From: Pseudomonadota bacterium
GTDB lineage: Bacteria > Pseudomonadota > Gammaproteobacteria > JAADHS01
Direction of reading: 5' to 3'
Assembly: GCA_021821045.1 (NCBI GenBank)
Contig: JAKACW010000046.1
Location: 1-35,636 of the forward strand
Length of the DNA stretch: 35,636 bases
Shown here piece by piece: positions 1-10,009 of this stretch. A model generated the notes under the pieces. The model searched no databases, had not been told where the DNA came from, and saw only the letters and a program-made list of their open reading frames with translations. Every line of letters starts with the position of its first letter. The first letter of the stretch is position 1. The position numbers were made by a program, and so were the translations under genes.

Positions 1-202
1 GAAACCGCTCCCACAGCAACAAGCCAAACCGGCGTGATCATCCGTTGTGGGAGCGGATCATTCCGCGATTGAGTCGGGCGCCCAATCGCGGTAGGAAACC
101 GCTCCCACAGCAACAAGCCAAACCGGCGTGAACATCCGTTGTGGGAGCGGATCATTCCGCGATCGCGTCGGGCGCCGCATCGCGGTAGGACACCGCTCCC
201 AC
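1..202. repeat. Array A of palindromic elements
   Basis: This is a tandem direct repeat with an exact 94-bp period (1-94 and 95-188, then a partial third copy), lying just 3' of the minus-strand kinase gene that ends at 207. Each period holds one nested inverted repeat. The outer arms are GTGGGAGCGG and CCGCTCCCAC (47-56/99-108 and 141-150/193-202). The inner arms are CCGCGAT and ATCGCGG. The complete elements are 47-108 and 141-202, 62 bp each. The right arm of another copy (5-14) is cut by the window edge. These are the shortest forms of the family found elsewhere in this window and point the opposite way to the copies at 7725-7902. Such elements usually act on mRNA 3' ends, gyrase or IHF binding, or are REP-type mobile repeats; which applies here is not known. 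Confidence 0.9.
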
Positions 203-206
203 GACG

Positions 207-1385
207 TTAGGCCGACAAGGTGAAATAGAAATTTGCCCCGGCGTTCACCGCGCCCTCGGCCCAGATCCGGCCTCCATGACGATGAACGACACGCTGCACA
301 ATGGCCAAACCGATACCGATGCCGGGAAACTCGTCGACGCGGTGCAGCCGTTCAAATGGCCTGAACAGCTTGTCGGCGAAGCGCATGTCGAACCCCGCGC
401 CATTGTCGCGCACGATGTAAACGACCTCTTCGCCCTCTGTCCGCGCAAACAACTCGATTGTCGCCTCGTCGACATTGACGGTGTACTTCCACGCGTTGCC
501 CAGTAAATTATCCAGCGCAACGGACAGCAGATCCGGATCGCCGCGCGCGTGCAGTCCCTCGGCAATGTGCGCTGTCACATGGCGATGCGGATCACTTTCC
601 CGCAGCCGCGCCAAAGCATCATGGGCCAGCTCGGTCAAGTCGACGCCCTCCACCTCCAACTGTGCGCGGGTAATGCGCGACAGCGCCAACAGTTCGTCGA
701 TCACCACACCCATGCGTTGGGCGGCGGCACGCATACGCTCCAGGGCGGCGTGGGCACCGGGTTCCAGGTTTTCCCCGTGATCTTCGGCCAGCACCCGGCT
801 GAAACCATCGATGGCCCGCAACGGCGCCCGCAAATCGTGGGAAACGGAGTAACAGAAGGCTTCCAATTCTTTATTTGCCACCCGCAGTTCCCGCGTGCGC
901 TCTTCGACCAGTTCTTCCAAGTGTTCCTGGTGATGCTGCAATTCTTGCTGTGCTTGAGTGCGTCGAAGTATTTCATGCTCAAGCTCGCGAATCTTTTCAT
1001 TCAGCACGGTGAAGCCCCGCACGAATTCGCTCTTGGTCTGAATGCGCAACAGAATGGCCGGCGGTACGTCGGCCGACGTCGAGTGAATCAAGTGGCCGCT
1101 CAATATGCACGGCGTAACCGTGCCGTTGCCCGCGCGCAGCACGAACCCTCCCGGCACCGGCTCGGAGGTGCGCGCGCACTGGGTCATGAACTGGGCGAAT
1201 TCGTCTCGCGGCCCGGCGAAGATATCCGCCAGCGTCACCGGCACCCCGTCGGGCGAGTCGAGCTGCAGCAGTCGCCGCGCCCCGGCGTTCGCGCCGAGAA
1301 GGATGCCGTCGCGGGAAACAAGGCACAAGGCATCGGGCAGCGAGCGCGCCAGTGTGTCGAAATTTAGAGCAAAACTGGGCGTCAT
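207..1385 (-). CDS. Orphan PAS-type sensor histidine kinase
   Basis: This is a 392-residue soluble histidine kinase with no membrane segment. A PAS-like region covers about residues 8-115, followed by a coiled coil at about 125-170. The HisKA dimerisation box has the phospho-acceptor His183 in [11 protein letters not shown]. The HATPase domain carries the N box ([10 protein letters not shown]), the G1 box (DNGAGFDM) and the G2 box (GIGIGLAIV). It should autophosphorylate and pass phosphate to a response regulator, but none is adjacent. Its ATG overlaps the stop of the upstream MetOD1 gene by 4 bp (ATGA), so the two are translationally coupled and the MetOD1 protein is the likely input partner. 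The coiled coil and H box closely resemble those of the larger kinase at 23276-25504. The stop lies 5 bp from repeat array A. The kinase assignment is firm; the signal is unknown. Confidence 0.93.
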   Translation of the reverse strand: MTPSFALNFDTLARSLPDALCLVSRDGILLGANAGARRLLQLDSPDGVPVTLADIFAGPRDEFAQFMTQCARTSEPVPGGFVLRAGNGTVTPCILSGHLIHSTSADVPPAILLRIQTKSEFVRGFTVLNEKIRELEHEILRRTQAQQELQHHQEHLEELVEERTRELRVANKELEAFCYSVSHDLRAPLRAIDGFSRVLAEDHGENLEPGAHAALERMRAAAQRMGVVIDELLALSRITRAQLEVEGVDLTELAHDALARLRESDPHRHVTAHIAEGLHARGDPDLLSVALDNLLGNAWKYTVNVDEATIELFARTEGEEVVYIVRDNGAGFDMRFADKLFRPFERLHRVDEFPGIGIGLAIVQRVVHRHGGRIWAEGAVNAGANFYFTLSA

Positions 1386-1903
1386 CGGCTTGCTTTGTAG
1401 TACTCGCGCCCCTCGCCGTCGGTCGGCTCAAACGACACCACAACGCGGCACTCCTTGGCGCCCGTGGCAATCGCTGTTTCTATGTTCACCTTGGCATAGC
1501 CGATGTTTTCGGCGGCGATGACGCCGAAAACATTGGAGGTCATCATGCACAACGAGGGGTGGCCAAGCACCTTTTCGGCGAACGGACAAGCGCGGTTGCC
1601 CAGCGCGATTTTCGTATCAGTTTGCTCAACAATGTAAAAATCACCTTGAATGCGCCGCTTCAGATCCACCAGCACCTGGGCGATCTGATCGCGGGACAGC
1701 GCGTTTACCTTCAACGCATGACGGTAATCTTCGTTGATCCAGTCCGCGACCCGTTGCCCGACCACACTAATGAATCCCGCCGCTTGCTCCACCCCAACGA
1801 TGTCTTCCAAAACATCGGCGAGCTGGCGAACCAAGTCGCGCAGGAAGACATCGCGGTTCAGTGCGACGTCAAGTTGATCGATCCGCGTGGTTTCTACCTT
1901 CAT
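1382..1903 (-). CDS. MetOD1 (methanogen output domain 1) sensor-like protein
   Basis: This is a 173-residue soluble protein. The C-terminal half has a pattern I associate with the MetOD1 family, a relative of V4R ligand-binding domains: Cys at [14 protein letters not shown], then MTSNVFG, GYAKV and a final Cys near KECRVVV. The Cys/His spacing suggests a metal, heme or small-molecule site, but that is inference. The ATG at 1903 has a good Shine-Dalgarno sequence (GGGAG at 1911-1915, 7 nt away). The stop overlaps the start of the histidine kinase gene (ATGA), so the pair probably forms a sensor module. It lies downstream of cbbR on the same strand, separated by an AT-rich hairpin terminator. 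Family assignment is from memory of the motif. Confidence 0.72.
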   Translation of the reverse strand: MKVETTRIDQLDVALNRDVFLRDLVRQLADVLEDIVGVEQAAGFISVVGQRVADWINEDYRHALKVNALSRDQIAQVLVDLKRRIQGDFYIVEQTDTKIALGNRACPFAEKVLGHPSLCMMTSNVFGVIAAENIGYAKVNIETAIATGAKECRVVVSFEPTDGEGREYYKASR

Positions 1904-1984
1904 GCGCCAACTCCCGGATTGCGTCTCACACTATAGACGACAATGGAGCGTCGCGCTCAAAGTTTATCGAGAAGAAATGTTAGA

Positions 1985-2004
1985 AAATAAGCATCCGCTT
2001 ATTT
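1985..2004 (-). terminator. AT-rich hairpin terminator of cbbR
   Basis: This is a perfect 8-bp inverted repeat (AAATAAGC / GCTTATTT) with a 4-nt loop. On the minus strand it begins at the cbbR stop codon and is followed by a T-rich stretch. It looks like a Rho-independent terminator separating cbbR from the MetOD1/kinase pair. The low GC content of the stem makes its strength uncertain. Confidence 0.5.
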
Positions 2005-2978
2005 CATTGCGACGCCGCGTGCAGCTGGTCTGCACCGGCACTGCGCTCGGCTTTGATCAATTCCGCCGATTCACTGGTAATAAATTCAAGAAACGCCTGC
2101 GCCACCACCGAGGGCTGCTTCTCGCTCAAACGCCCGATTTGCCAGTCCCAATACACGGGAAAGCCGTCCACATTCAGCACCGTGATGTCGCCGCTTGCTC
2201 CGTCCGCCAGCAACGTGTGGGCGGACACCACCGCGATACCCAGTCCCGCCGCCACCACTTGCTTGATGGCTTCGTTGCTGCCCAGCTCCATGCGAATTTG
2301 CGGCTTGAGCCCAGAACGCTCGAACTGTCGCTCCACGGCGAGCCGCGTGCCAGAACCCGGCTCGCGCATGATGAACGGCTCCGCGGCAAGCTGCCGCAGT
2401 TCGATGTGCTGCGCGTTGGCCAAAGGATGACGAGTCGGCGCAATCATCACCAGCGGATTGCGCATGAACGGCTCAAAGTAGAAATGGGCGTCCGTCGGCG
2501 GCTGGCCGATGACGTAAAGATCGTCTAGGTTTTCCACCATGCGCTCAAGCAGCCGTTCCCGATTGGTCACTTTGAGGGCGACATCGATCTGCGGATAGCC
2601 CTCGAGAAACGCGCCCAATAGTCGTGGCACAAAATACTTTGCCGTGGTCACGACCGCCAAACGCAAATTGCCTTGCTTGAGGCCCTTCAGATCGGCGGCC
2701 TCCATCTCGAAATTTCCCAGTGCGCCGAACACATCGCGGCACGCCCGATGCAATTTGCGGCCGGCGTCGGTGAGGTAGATTTTCTTGCCCACTTGCTCGA
2801 ACAACGGCAGCCCGATGACGTCGGTGAGATTTTTGATTTGCGCCGACACCGTCGGCTGGGCCAGATGCAGTTCGTCCGCCGCGCGGGTAAAGCTCAAATG
2901 ACGCGCGATGGCCTCAAACACCTGCAATTGACGGAGGCTCGCGTGACGAATGAGCTTGGGAATGATGGGCTTCTCCAT
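2004..2978 (-). CDS. cbbR: CbbR-type LysR transcriptional regulator
   Basis: This is a 324-residue LysR-family regulator. The N-terminal winged helix-turn-helix (about residues 13-75) reads LRQLQVFEAIARHLSFTRAA, then AQPTVSAQIKNL. The C-terminal co-inducer-binding domain carries FVPRLL, NLDDLYVIGQPP and NPLVMIAPTRHPLA, typical of CbbR proteins. CbbR activates Calvin cycle operons in response to metabolites such as RuBP or NADPH. Its divergence from cbbL, with only 96 bp between the start codons, is the classical cbbR-cbb layout and the main support for the name. The ATG at 2978 is the natural start. A paralogue lies at 17301-18266. A hairpin follows directly at the stop. Confidence 0.9.
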   Translation of the reverse strand: MEKPIIPKLIRHASLRQLQVFEAIARHLSFTRAADELHLAQPTVSAQIKNLTDVIGLPLFEQVGKKIYLTDAGRKLHRACRDVFGALGNFEMEAADLKGLKQGNLRLAVVTTAKYFVPRLLGAFLEGYPQIDVALKVTNRERLLERMVENLDDLYVIGQPPTDAHFYFEPFMRNPLVMIAPTRHPLANAQHIELRQLAAEPFIMREPGSGTRLAVERQFERSGLKPQIRMELGSNEAIKQVVAAGLGIAVVSAHTLLADGASGDITVLNVDGFPVYWDWQIGRLSEKQPSVVAQAFLEFITSESAELIKAERSAGADQLHAASQ

Positions 2979-4562
<1,584 letters not shown>

Positions 4563-4585
4563 CCAATCGATAAGGAGAACGCTCT

Positions 4586-5023
4586 ATGATGACCAATCTC
4601 GGCAACCGGCTGACCCAAGGTCAGTTCTCGTTTCTGCCGGATCTCACTGATCAGCAGATCACCGCGCAGATCAAGTACGCCCTGAAAAACAATTGGGCGG
4701 TGAACGTCGAGTACACCGACGATCCCCATCCGCGCAATACCTATTGGGAGATGTTCGGCAACCCCATGTTCGATCTGAAGGATCCGGCAGGCATCCTGAT
4801 GGAGATCAACAACTGCCGCAAGACGTTCCCCAATTGTTACATCCGGGTGACGGCGTTCGATTCGACTCGCGGGTGGGAAACGCCGCGCATGTCCTTCCTC
4901 GTCAATCGACCGAAGAACGAGCCGGGCTTCGGCTTGATCCGCCAGGAAGTGGACGGACGCAGCGTTCGCTATACCATTCGTTCTTACGCCGCCGACAGAC
5001 CGGAAGGTGAACGTTATAGCTAA
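4586..5023 (+). CDS. cbbS: RuBisCO small subunit, red-type
   Basis: RuBisCO small subunit, 145 residues. It opens with the red-type signature [15 protein letters not shown], followed by [18 protein letters not shown] and [12 protein letters not shown]. It ends with the C-terminal extension [21 protein letters not shown], which in red-type enzymes forms the beta-hairpin lining the central channel of the L8S8 complex. The tandem ATGATG start at 4586 is served by AAGGAG about 10 nt upstream. It lies 23 bp after cbbL, so it belongs to the same transcript. The Asn-Leu-Gly-Asn lead before RLTQG is a few residues longer than usual. Confidence 0.97.
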   Translation: MMTNLGNRLTQGQFSFLPDLTDQQITAQIKYALKNNWAVNVEYTDDPHPRNTYWEMFGNPMFDLKDPAGILMEINNCRKTFPNCYIRVTAFDSTRGWETPRMSFLVNRPKNEPGFGLIRQEVDGRSVRYTIRSYAADRPEGERYS

Positions 5024-5050
5024 CAAATAAGCGAAACGCGCAGTGGCAGA

Positions 5051-5075
5051 CGCGGGGGTCCTTGCGGCCCCCGCG
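5051..5075 (+). other. GC-rich hairpin between cbbS and cbbX
   Basis: This is a perfect 8-bp inverted repeat (CGCGGGGG / CCCCCGCG) with a 9-nt loop, between the cbbS stop and the cbbX ribosome binding site. No T-run follows, so it is not a classical terminator. It more likely protects the 3' end of the abundant cbbLS message or partly attenuates cbbX. That role is inference. Confidence 0.7.
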
Positions 5076-5096
5076 ATGCCTAAAGGAGTTCAAGCC

Positions 5097-6011
5097 ATGG
5101 AACCTGCCATGACAATCGCCGACGAGAATGCGGCCATCGATTTGGGCGCCGAGTTCCGCGACTCCCATATCCAGGAAGTACTGGACAAAGTGGAGCGGGA
5201 ACTGATCGGCCTCAAGCCCATCAAAACGCGCATCCGCGAAACGGCGGCCCTGCTGCTGGTGGACCGCGTGAGAAAACGTTTGGGACTCTCCGCCGGCGCC
5301 CCCAGCCTGCACATGTGCTTTACCGGCAATCCCGGCACCGGCAAGACGACGGTGGCTCTGCGCATGGCGGAAATCCTCCATCGCCTGGGTTACATTCGCC
5401 GCCCCGAAGTCGTTTCGGTCACACGCGATGATCTCGTGGGCCAGTACATCGGACACACCGCCCCGAAAACCAAGGAAGTGCTGAAGAAAGCCATGGGCGG
5501 CGTGCTGTTCATCGACGAAGCCTATTATCTCTACAAACCGGAAAATGAGCGCGACTACGGTCAGGAATCCATCGAGATTCTGCTGCAAGTCATGGAGAAC
5601 AACCGCGACGACTTGGTGGTGATCCTCGCCGGCTATAAGGACCGCATGGAGCGCTTTTTCCAAAGCAACCCGGGCATGGCCTCGCGCATCGCGCACCATC
5701 TCGAGTTTCCCGATTACACGCCCGAGGAACTGTTGGCCATCGCGAAGCTCATGCTGCAGCAGCAGCAGTATTGTTTAAGCGATGAGGCGGAAAAGACTTT
5801 CCTCGACTACGTTCGCAAGCGAATGCGCCTGCCCCACTTCGCTAACGCCCGCTCCGTGCGCAACGCGCTGGATCGCGCCCGTCTGCGCCAGGCCAACCGC
5901 CTATTCGAAAGCGCAAGCGCCCATTTGACCAAAACAGACCTAATGCTGCTGGAGCCCGCCGATATTCTTGCCAGCAGGGTCTTCGACCAAGAGGAAACCG
6001 ATATCGGATAG
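5097..6011 (+). CDS. cbbX: Red-type RuBisCO activase, AAA+ ATPase
   Basis: CbbX, 304 residues from the ATG at 5097. This start has AAGGAG 8 nt upstream; an in-frame GTG at 5043 lies inside the intergenic hairpin region and is less likely. Walker A is GNPGTGKTT, Walker B is [10 protein letters not shown], and the AAA+ arginine-finger and sensor regions follow in [11 protein letters not shown] and [15 protein letters not shown]. CbbX hexamers release inhibitory sugar phosphates from red-type RuBisCO by pulling on the CbbL C-terminus. Its presence agrees with the red-type subunits upstream. The gene is probably cotranscribed with cbbLS. No other Calvin cycle gene follows in this window. Confidence 0.96.
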   Translation: MEPAMTIADENAAIDLGAEFRDSHIQEVLDKVERELIGLKPIKTRIRETAALLLVDRVRKRLGLSAGAPSLHMCFTGNPGTGKTTVALRMAEILHRLGYIRRPEVVSVTRDDLVGQYIGHTAPKTKEVLKKAMGGVLFIDEAYYLYKPENERDYGQESIEILLQVMENNRDDLVVILAGYKDRMERFFQSNPGMASRIAHHLEFPDYTPEELLAIAKLMLQQQQYCLSDEAEKTFLDYVRKRMRLPHFANARSVRNALDRARLRQANRLFESASAHLTKTDLMLLEPADILASRVFDQEETDIG

Positions 6012-6114
6012 CGAACACTCGGGAGAGCGGAAAAGCCAGGTGGAGATTTTAGATTCAGGCTCGTCCGCTCGGTTTGGAAAGTTGCGGGAAGTCCACGGAG
6101 AAACGAACGTTTGG

Positions 6115-6210
6115 TTACAACGTTGTTGCGACGATCGATATCGCCAATAGAATGATCGCTGCGCCGCCAACTATGATCCAGTCGTTCGCAATCGCGCTTG
6201 GCTTGCTCAT
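6115..6210 (-). CDS. 31-residue single-span membrane peptide
   Basis: A short gene of 31 codons plus TAA. The peptide starts MSKPSAIANDW and continues with one hydrophobic stretch (IIVGGAAIILLAISIVATTL) that would span the membrane once. The ATG at 6210 is preceded by AAGGA with 8 nt spacing. It sits alone in the gap between cbbX and pncB, opposite in direction to cbbX and with the same direction as pncB but downstream of it. Many small inner-membrane peptides look like this. I recognise no family. The support is the start context and the clean transmembrane composition. Confidence 0.5.
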   Translation of the reverse strand: MSKPSAIANDWIIVGGAAIILLAISIVATTL

Positions 6211-6362
6211 TTGGTGATCCTTGTGGTTAAAGTTGACTAATTTCGGCGGGTATCGCCTCCCACGTGAGGTTGTGGTTTGCGAAGCGTAACAGCAGCTTGG
6301 CCAAACGCAAGAACAATCACGCGATTGGCCTTGATGAAATCAGGGCGTAAGAAGCAGGGCCG

Positions 6363-7703
6363 TTATGCTTGACGCTTATCCACCTCGGCCGCCAGCGCTT
6401 CGAGCGCCGGAGCGACACGCACGTCGAACCGCGCGGATTCGCGGAGGTCGCGCAACGCAACGGGCAACCGTTTCAATTCGCCCGCAACGCGCTCGCGTGT
6501 TGCCGTTAAGCCTTCCGATGCGCTCACCCGTTTGCCGTTCATCATAAAAGGATGAATCAGTGCCTCGCCTGCGTGTTTGTCGTCGACGAGTGTCAACACA
6601 TCGTGACTCAACGTGCCAGCATCAGTGTAGTGACGATACACCTGTTTGCGTCCCGGCCACGTCGCTTTGCCTTCGGATCGTTTGCGCCGCGCCAGTCCCG
6701 CGTACTCCTGCAGTTTGTACGCGCAATCCAAATAGGGCGCGTCGCTGGACGTATCCATGTGGGTTCCCACGCCGAAACCGTCGATCGGCGCACCCGCTTT
6801 TAACAATGTGTCGATGGCGAACTCATCGATATTGCCGCTGGAAAAGATTCCCACTTCGGCCAATCCACCGTCATCGAAAATAGCGCGCACTTTGCGGGCG
6901 TGATCGGCCAGATCGCCGCTGTCCAAGCGCACTGCTTTGATGTGGATTCCTTTATCGCGTAGGCGCCGCGCCAACTCAACGACTCGGCGCGCCCCGCGCT
7001 CGGTGTCATAGGTATCGATCAGCAGCACCACGTTGTCCGGCTGAGCGTCGGCGAAGCGTTCGAACGCCGCGGCTTCGTCATCGTGAGCCTGAATAAACGA
7101 ATGAGCCATGGTGCCGAACACCGGAATTCCAAACAGCGGTGCAGCAAGCACCGTCGCGCTACCGGAGAATCCCGCCAAGTAGCTCGCCCGCGCCGCCCAC
7201 AATCCCGCCTCGGCGCCGTGGGCGCGGCGCAATCCGAAATCCACCAAGAGCTTGTCCGGGCCGGCCAACACGCAGCGCGCCGCTTTCGAGGCGATCAAGG
7301 ATTGGAAATGCAGAATGTTGATGATGCGGCTTTCGATCAATTGCGCCTGAAGAATCGGCGCGGTGACCCGCAGAATGGGCTCGTTGGGGAAAAACACCGT
7401 CCCCTCCGCGATGCCGTGAACGTCGCCGCTAAAACGCAGGGTGGCGAGGTAATCGACGAAGGCATCGGAGAAGCGACCGCAATTCGCCAGCCAGTCCAAT
7501 TCATCGACGGTGAAGTGGAAGCGCTCGAGAAAGTCGATCGCCTGTTCCAATCCCGCCGCCACCAGAAAATTGCGCGACGGCGGCAGTTTGCGCACGAAAA
7601 ACTCGAAGACCGCCACCTCCTCCATGCCGCGATCGAAATAGGCTTGACCCATGGTCAGTTGGTAAAGGTCGGTCAATAACGCGCTGTGTTGAATATCCGA
7701 CAT
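6363..7703 (-). CDS. pncB: Nicotinate phosphoribosyltransferase
   Basis: A 446-residue NAPRTase, which joins nicotinate and PRPP to nicotinate mononucleotide in the Preiss-Handler NAD salvage path. The N-terminus LLTDLYQLTMGQAYF is the family signature. The phosphate-accepting histidine lies in TMAHSFIQAHDDE. The barrel phosphate-binding elements appear as VRLDSGDL, FSSGNIDEFAID and GFGVGTHM. Length is normal for the bacterial long class. The enzyme upstream on the same strand, PncA, makes its substrate, so the two form a pathway pair. Two palindromic repeats lie between them in the presumed transcript. Confidence 0.95.
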   Translation of the reverse strand: MSDIQHSALLTDLYQLTMGQAYFDRGMEEVAVFEFFVRKLPPSRNFLVAAGLEQAIDFLERFHFTVDELDWLANCGRFSDAFVDYLATLRFSGDVHGIAEGTVFFPNEPILRVTAPILQAQLIESRIINILHFQSLIASKAARCVLAGPDKLLVDFGLRRAHGAEAGLWAARASYLAGFSGSATVLAAPLFGIPVFGTMAHSFIQAHDDEAAAFERFADAQPDNVVLLIDTYDTERGARRVVELARRLRDKGIHIKAVRLDSGDLADHARKVRAIFDDGGLAEVGIFSSGNIDEFAIDTLLKAGAPIDGFGVGTHMDTSSDAPYLDCAYKLQEYAGLARRKRSEGKATWPGRKQVYRHYTDAGTLSHDVLTLVDDKHAGEALIHPFMMNGKRVSASEGLTATRERVAGELKRLPVALRDLRESARFDVRVAPALEALAAEVDKRQA

Positions 7704-7724
7704 CGTGATCTCTACATACCCTTT

Positions 7725-7804
7725 GTGGGAGCGGTTTCTTACCGCGATTCTTCGCCTGAATTGCGGCTACTGCCGATTCGAATCGCGGAATGATCCGCTC
7801 CCAC
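7725..7804. repeat. Palindromic element B1 (80 bp)
   Basis: A complete nested inverted repeat. The outer arms are GTGGGAGCGG (7725-7734) and CCGCTCCCAC (7795-7804); the inner arms are CCGCGATT and AATCGCGG. It lies between pncA and pncB, with its TTTCTTA side toward pncB. It is nearly the same as B2 except in the central loop. Confidence 0.9.
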
Positions 7805-7822
7805 ACCAGACAGCCGCATACT

Positions 7823-7902
7823 GTGGGAGCGGTTTCTTACCGCGATTCTTCGCCCGACTCACCGGCGCCTTTCTTGTCCGTCGCGGAATGATCCGCTCCC
7901 AC
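7823..7902. repeat. Palindromic element B2 (80 bp)
   Basis: The second complete copy in the pncA-pncB gap, in direct orientation with B1 and 18 bp from it. Outer arms are 7823-7832 and 7893-7902. The inner right arm is partly decayed (GTCGCGG). It ends 6 bp from the pncA stop codon. Confidence 0.9.
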
Positions 7903-7907
7903 AACAA

Positions 7908-8501
7908 TCACGCGCCGATATCCGCGCGGGTCGCCAGCACTGCCCCGAGTGCCTTCATCGCTGCGATCGCACGCTCGCCATCCTCGGGCTGAACATTGAC
8001 GGCGCGAATCGCATCTGCGAGCACGACAACTTGAAAACCGTATTCCACCGCATCCTTCACCGTATTCAACACGCAGTAATCCGTCGTAAGTCCGCCAATG
8101 AACACGCGCGTCACGCCATGCGCAACCAATTGCTTCTTGAGTTCCGGACTCCCGAATCCGGAATAGGCATCCTTGTTCTGTTCCGTGGCCTTCGAGATTA
8201 CCTGCACAGTGGGAGGTAGGTTGAGATTCGACGGAAACGCCGCGCCGTGCGTCCCGGCGATGCAATGCGGTGGCCATATTCCACCCTGCGCTTTAAACGA
8301 ACAATGGTTCGCCGGGTGCCAATCTCGCGTCGCGTAAATCGGCAAAGCCTCAGCGTGAAAACGCGCGATGTACTCGTTAAGCACGGACACGACCTGATCG
8401 CCTTCCTTCACCCCAAGACTTCCCCCAGGCAGAAAGTCATACTGCACGTCGACGACGAGCAGCGCGTCATTTTTAGTTAATCGAATGTTCTGTTTGTTCA
8501 T
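7908..8501 (-). CDS. pncA: Nicotinamidase
   Basis: A 197-residue isochorismatase-fold nicotinamidase that hydrolyses nicotinamide to nicotinate and ammonia. The catalytic triad is visible: Asp in VVDVQYDFLPGGSL, Lys in ISKATEQNKDAYSGF and Cys in GLTTDYCVLNTV. The metal-binding residues appear as RDWHPANH. Length is close to the usual 200-215 residues. The product feeds PncB, encoded just downstream. The ATG at 8501 has only a weak Shine-Dalgarno. The gene is divergent from the lipoprotein gene at 8670. Confidence 0.95.
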   Translation of the reverse strand: MNKQNIRLTKNDALLVVDVQYDFLPGGSLGVKEGDQVVSVLNEYIARFHAEALPIYATRDWHPANHCSFKAQGGIWPPHCIAGTHGAAFPSNLNLPPTVQVISKATEQNKDAYSGFGSPELKKQLVAHGVTRVFIGGLTTDYCVLNTVKDAVEYGFQVVVLADAIRAVNVQPEDGERAIAAMKALGAVLATRADIGA

Positions 8502-8669
8502 CTGTAGACCACTCTCTCGTGAAGCAACTCTTCAGCGTTACCGTCGACAATGATATCCACTGAACGCAAAGCAATTTTCTTAAGTGTTTAACTATGGGAG
8601 AATCCTAAGCCTTCTCTCGGACTTGCGCTATACCGAATTCAAAACGTCGAACTCAAAAGGAGTAATCTC

Positions 8670-9035
8670 ATGCACCAAAATCATCGCGTCATGTGTAAAA
8701 CCATCAAAGGGATGACCGCATTGTGCGCAGTGTTGAGTCTCGGCGCGTGCGCAACTTGGCAGGACAATGTACAAAGCCAAGTCGACAATGCAAAGAAAGT
8801 GATCGACACGGCAAAGGCCGCCGGCGCGGAGCGCTACGCACCTGAGGTCGTTAGAACCGCAGATGCCTATGCGGCGCAAGCGTCGGAATTCATCTCGCTG
8901 GGCAAATTTCAAGAAGCATCCCGAACCGCGCAGCAAGCGCTCGCCACGGGGCAACTTGCGCAAGAGCGCACGGCGACCGCCAGCCGCAGCGCGGACATCC
9001 AAGCTTTGCGTTCCGAAATTAGCAATTTGCAGTGA
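8670..9035 (+). CDS. DUF4398-type small lipoprotein
   Basis: A 121-residue lipoprotein. A signal peptide ends in the lipobox LGAC near residue 27. The mature part is a single helical hairpin rich in Ala, Gln and Glu (VDNAKKVIDTAKAAGAERYA, then ADAYAAQASEF), the pattern of DUF4398 proteins. AAAAGGAG precedes the ATG. A related lipoprotein gene with an OmpA domain starts 52 bp downstream, so the two are probably one operon. The role is presumably envelope-related; nothing in the sequence fixes it further. Confidence 0.8.
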   Translation: MHQNHRVMCKTIKGMTALCAVLSLGACATWQDNVQSQVDNAKKVIDTAKAAGAERYAPEVVRTADAYAAQASEFISLGKFQEASRTAQQALATGQLAQERTATASRSADIQALRSEISNLQ

Positions 9036-9087
9036 GTGGATCGCAATCCACTTAACTCTTCCCACACTTAACGCGAGAGAGAACCCT

Positions 9088-9966
9088 ATGAAAAATTCAA
9101 GCTTCTTTGCTTTTTCCAACTCTGTTCTTGCGATGACCGCATGCGCGACAATTCTTGCCGGCTGCGCCTCGACCGAGAACGCTGCATTGACCCGTGCCGA
9201 AAAGACCTATAGCGAAGCCAGTGCCGACAAAAACCTGATGGCTAATGAAGAGGCCGCCGCGTACATGAAGTCCGCGTCCACCGCCTTGAACAAGGCATCG
9301 CACAATAACGACTTGCTCAACAGCTTTGGCGAGCCCATCGACCCGGCGGAAGTCACGGCGCAAGCTTTTGTGGCGGAACAGAACGTGCTCGCCGCGAAAG
9401 AGGTGGCGGCCCGGCAAGCGGCCGACGCCGAGCTGGCGCAGTTGAAAGCCGAACGCGACGCCGCTCTGCTCGCCAAGCAAGAGCGCGATGCGGGCGAAGA
9501 TGCGCGTCAAGCCGCCGCGTTGGCAGATCAACAGCGCGCCGCCCAGGAACTCAGTGCGGCACTCGAACGCGCCAAAGCGCGCGGCGCCGAGGTTCAACAA
9601 ACCGGCGACCAGATAAAGGTCACGTTCCGCAAGGTCACGTTTGACACCAACAAAGCGGAAATCAAACCTGAGTTCCAAGAAGTATTGGACGATCTGGCTT
9701 CCGCGCTGACGGAGCGCTATCCCCAAGCCAAACTCCAAGTCCAGGGCCACACGGATAGCACGGGCCCCACCGAGTACAACGAGCAACTCTCGCAACAGCG
9801 CGCCATCGCGGTGCAGACCTTTCTGATCGGCAAAGGCCTGACGGCCGACCGCGTGGACACTCGCGGCCTGGGCGAGGAGAATCCGATTGCGTCCAACGAC
9901 ACGCCCGACGGACGCGCGCTGAATCGCCGGGTGGAACTGGTGGTGACGGGGATCGAAGAGCAGTAA
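9088..9966 (+). CDS. OmpA-family lipoprotein with DUF4398-like N-terminus
   Basis: A 292-residue outer-membrane lipoprotein starting at the ATG at 9088; upstream in-frame codons run through the previous gene and are ignored. The lipobox is LAGC near residue 30. Residues 31-100 resemble DUF4398. Residues about 105-170 form an Ala/Glu/Gln-rich coiled coil. The C-terminal 115 residues are an OmpA-like peptidoglycan-binding domain (VTFDTNKAEIKPEF, GHTDSTGPTEYNEQLSQQRA, DGRALNRRVELVV). It would link the outer membrane to peptidoglycan, as Pal does. It is paired with the DUF4398 lipoprotein upstream. A GC-rich hairpin follows the stop. Confidence 0.9.
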   Translation: MKNSSFFAFSNSVLAMTACATILAGCASTENAALTRAEKTYSEASADKNLMANEEAAAYMKSASTALNKASHNNDLLNSFGEPIDPAEVTAQAFVAEQNVLAAKEVAARQAADAELAQLKAERDAALLAKQERDAGEDARQAAALADQQRAAQELSAALERAKARGAEVQQTGDQIKVTFRKVTFDTNKAEIKPEFQEVLDDLASALTERYPQAKLQVQGHTDSTGPTEYNEQLSQQRAIAVQTFLIGKGLTADRVDTRGLGEENPIASNDTPDGRALNRRVELVVTGIEEQ

Positions 9967-9983
9967 GAATGTTTTAGCCAAGA

Positions 9984-10007
9984 CGGGAGCGGCGCGGGCC
10001 GCTCCCG
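9984..10007. terminator. Hairpin between convergent genes
   Basis: A perfect 9-bp inverted repeat (CGGGAGCGG / CCGCTCCCG) with a 6-nt loop, between the ompA-like gene and the convergent Nudix gene. There is no T-run on either side, so it may be an mRNA 3'-end stabiliser rather than a strong intrinsic terminator. Its arms resemble the GGGAGCGG core of the palindromic repeat family but lack the inner arms. Confidence 0.5.
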
Positions 10008-10009
10008 CG

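Noticed and set aside
1-202. CRISPR-like array
   Set aside because: The period is 94 bp and the whole unit, including the sequence between arms, is repeated almost unchanged; there are no unique spacers and no cas genes.
549-1367. 272-codon open frame on the plus strand opposite the histidine kinase
   Set aside because: The minus strand encodes an intact kinase with all catalytic boxes; the plus frame shows no family features.
6012-6150. Plus-strand short frame after cbbX
   Set aside because: It begins inside cbbX without a ribosome binding site and has random composition; the minus-strand membrane peptide explains the region better.
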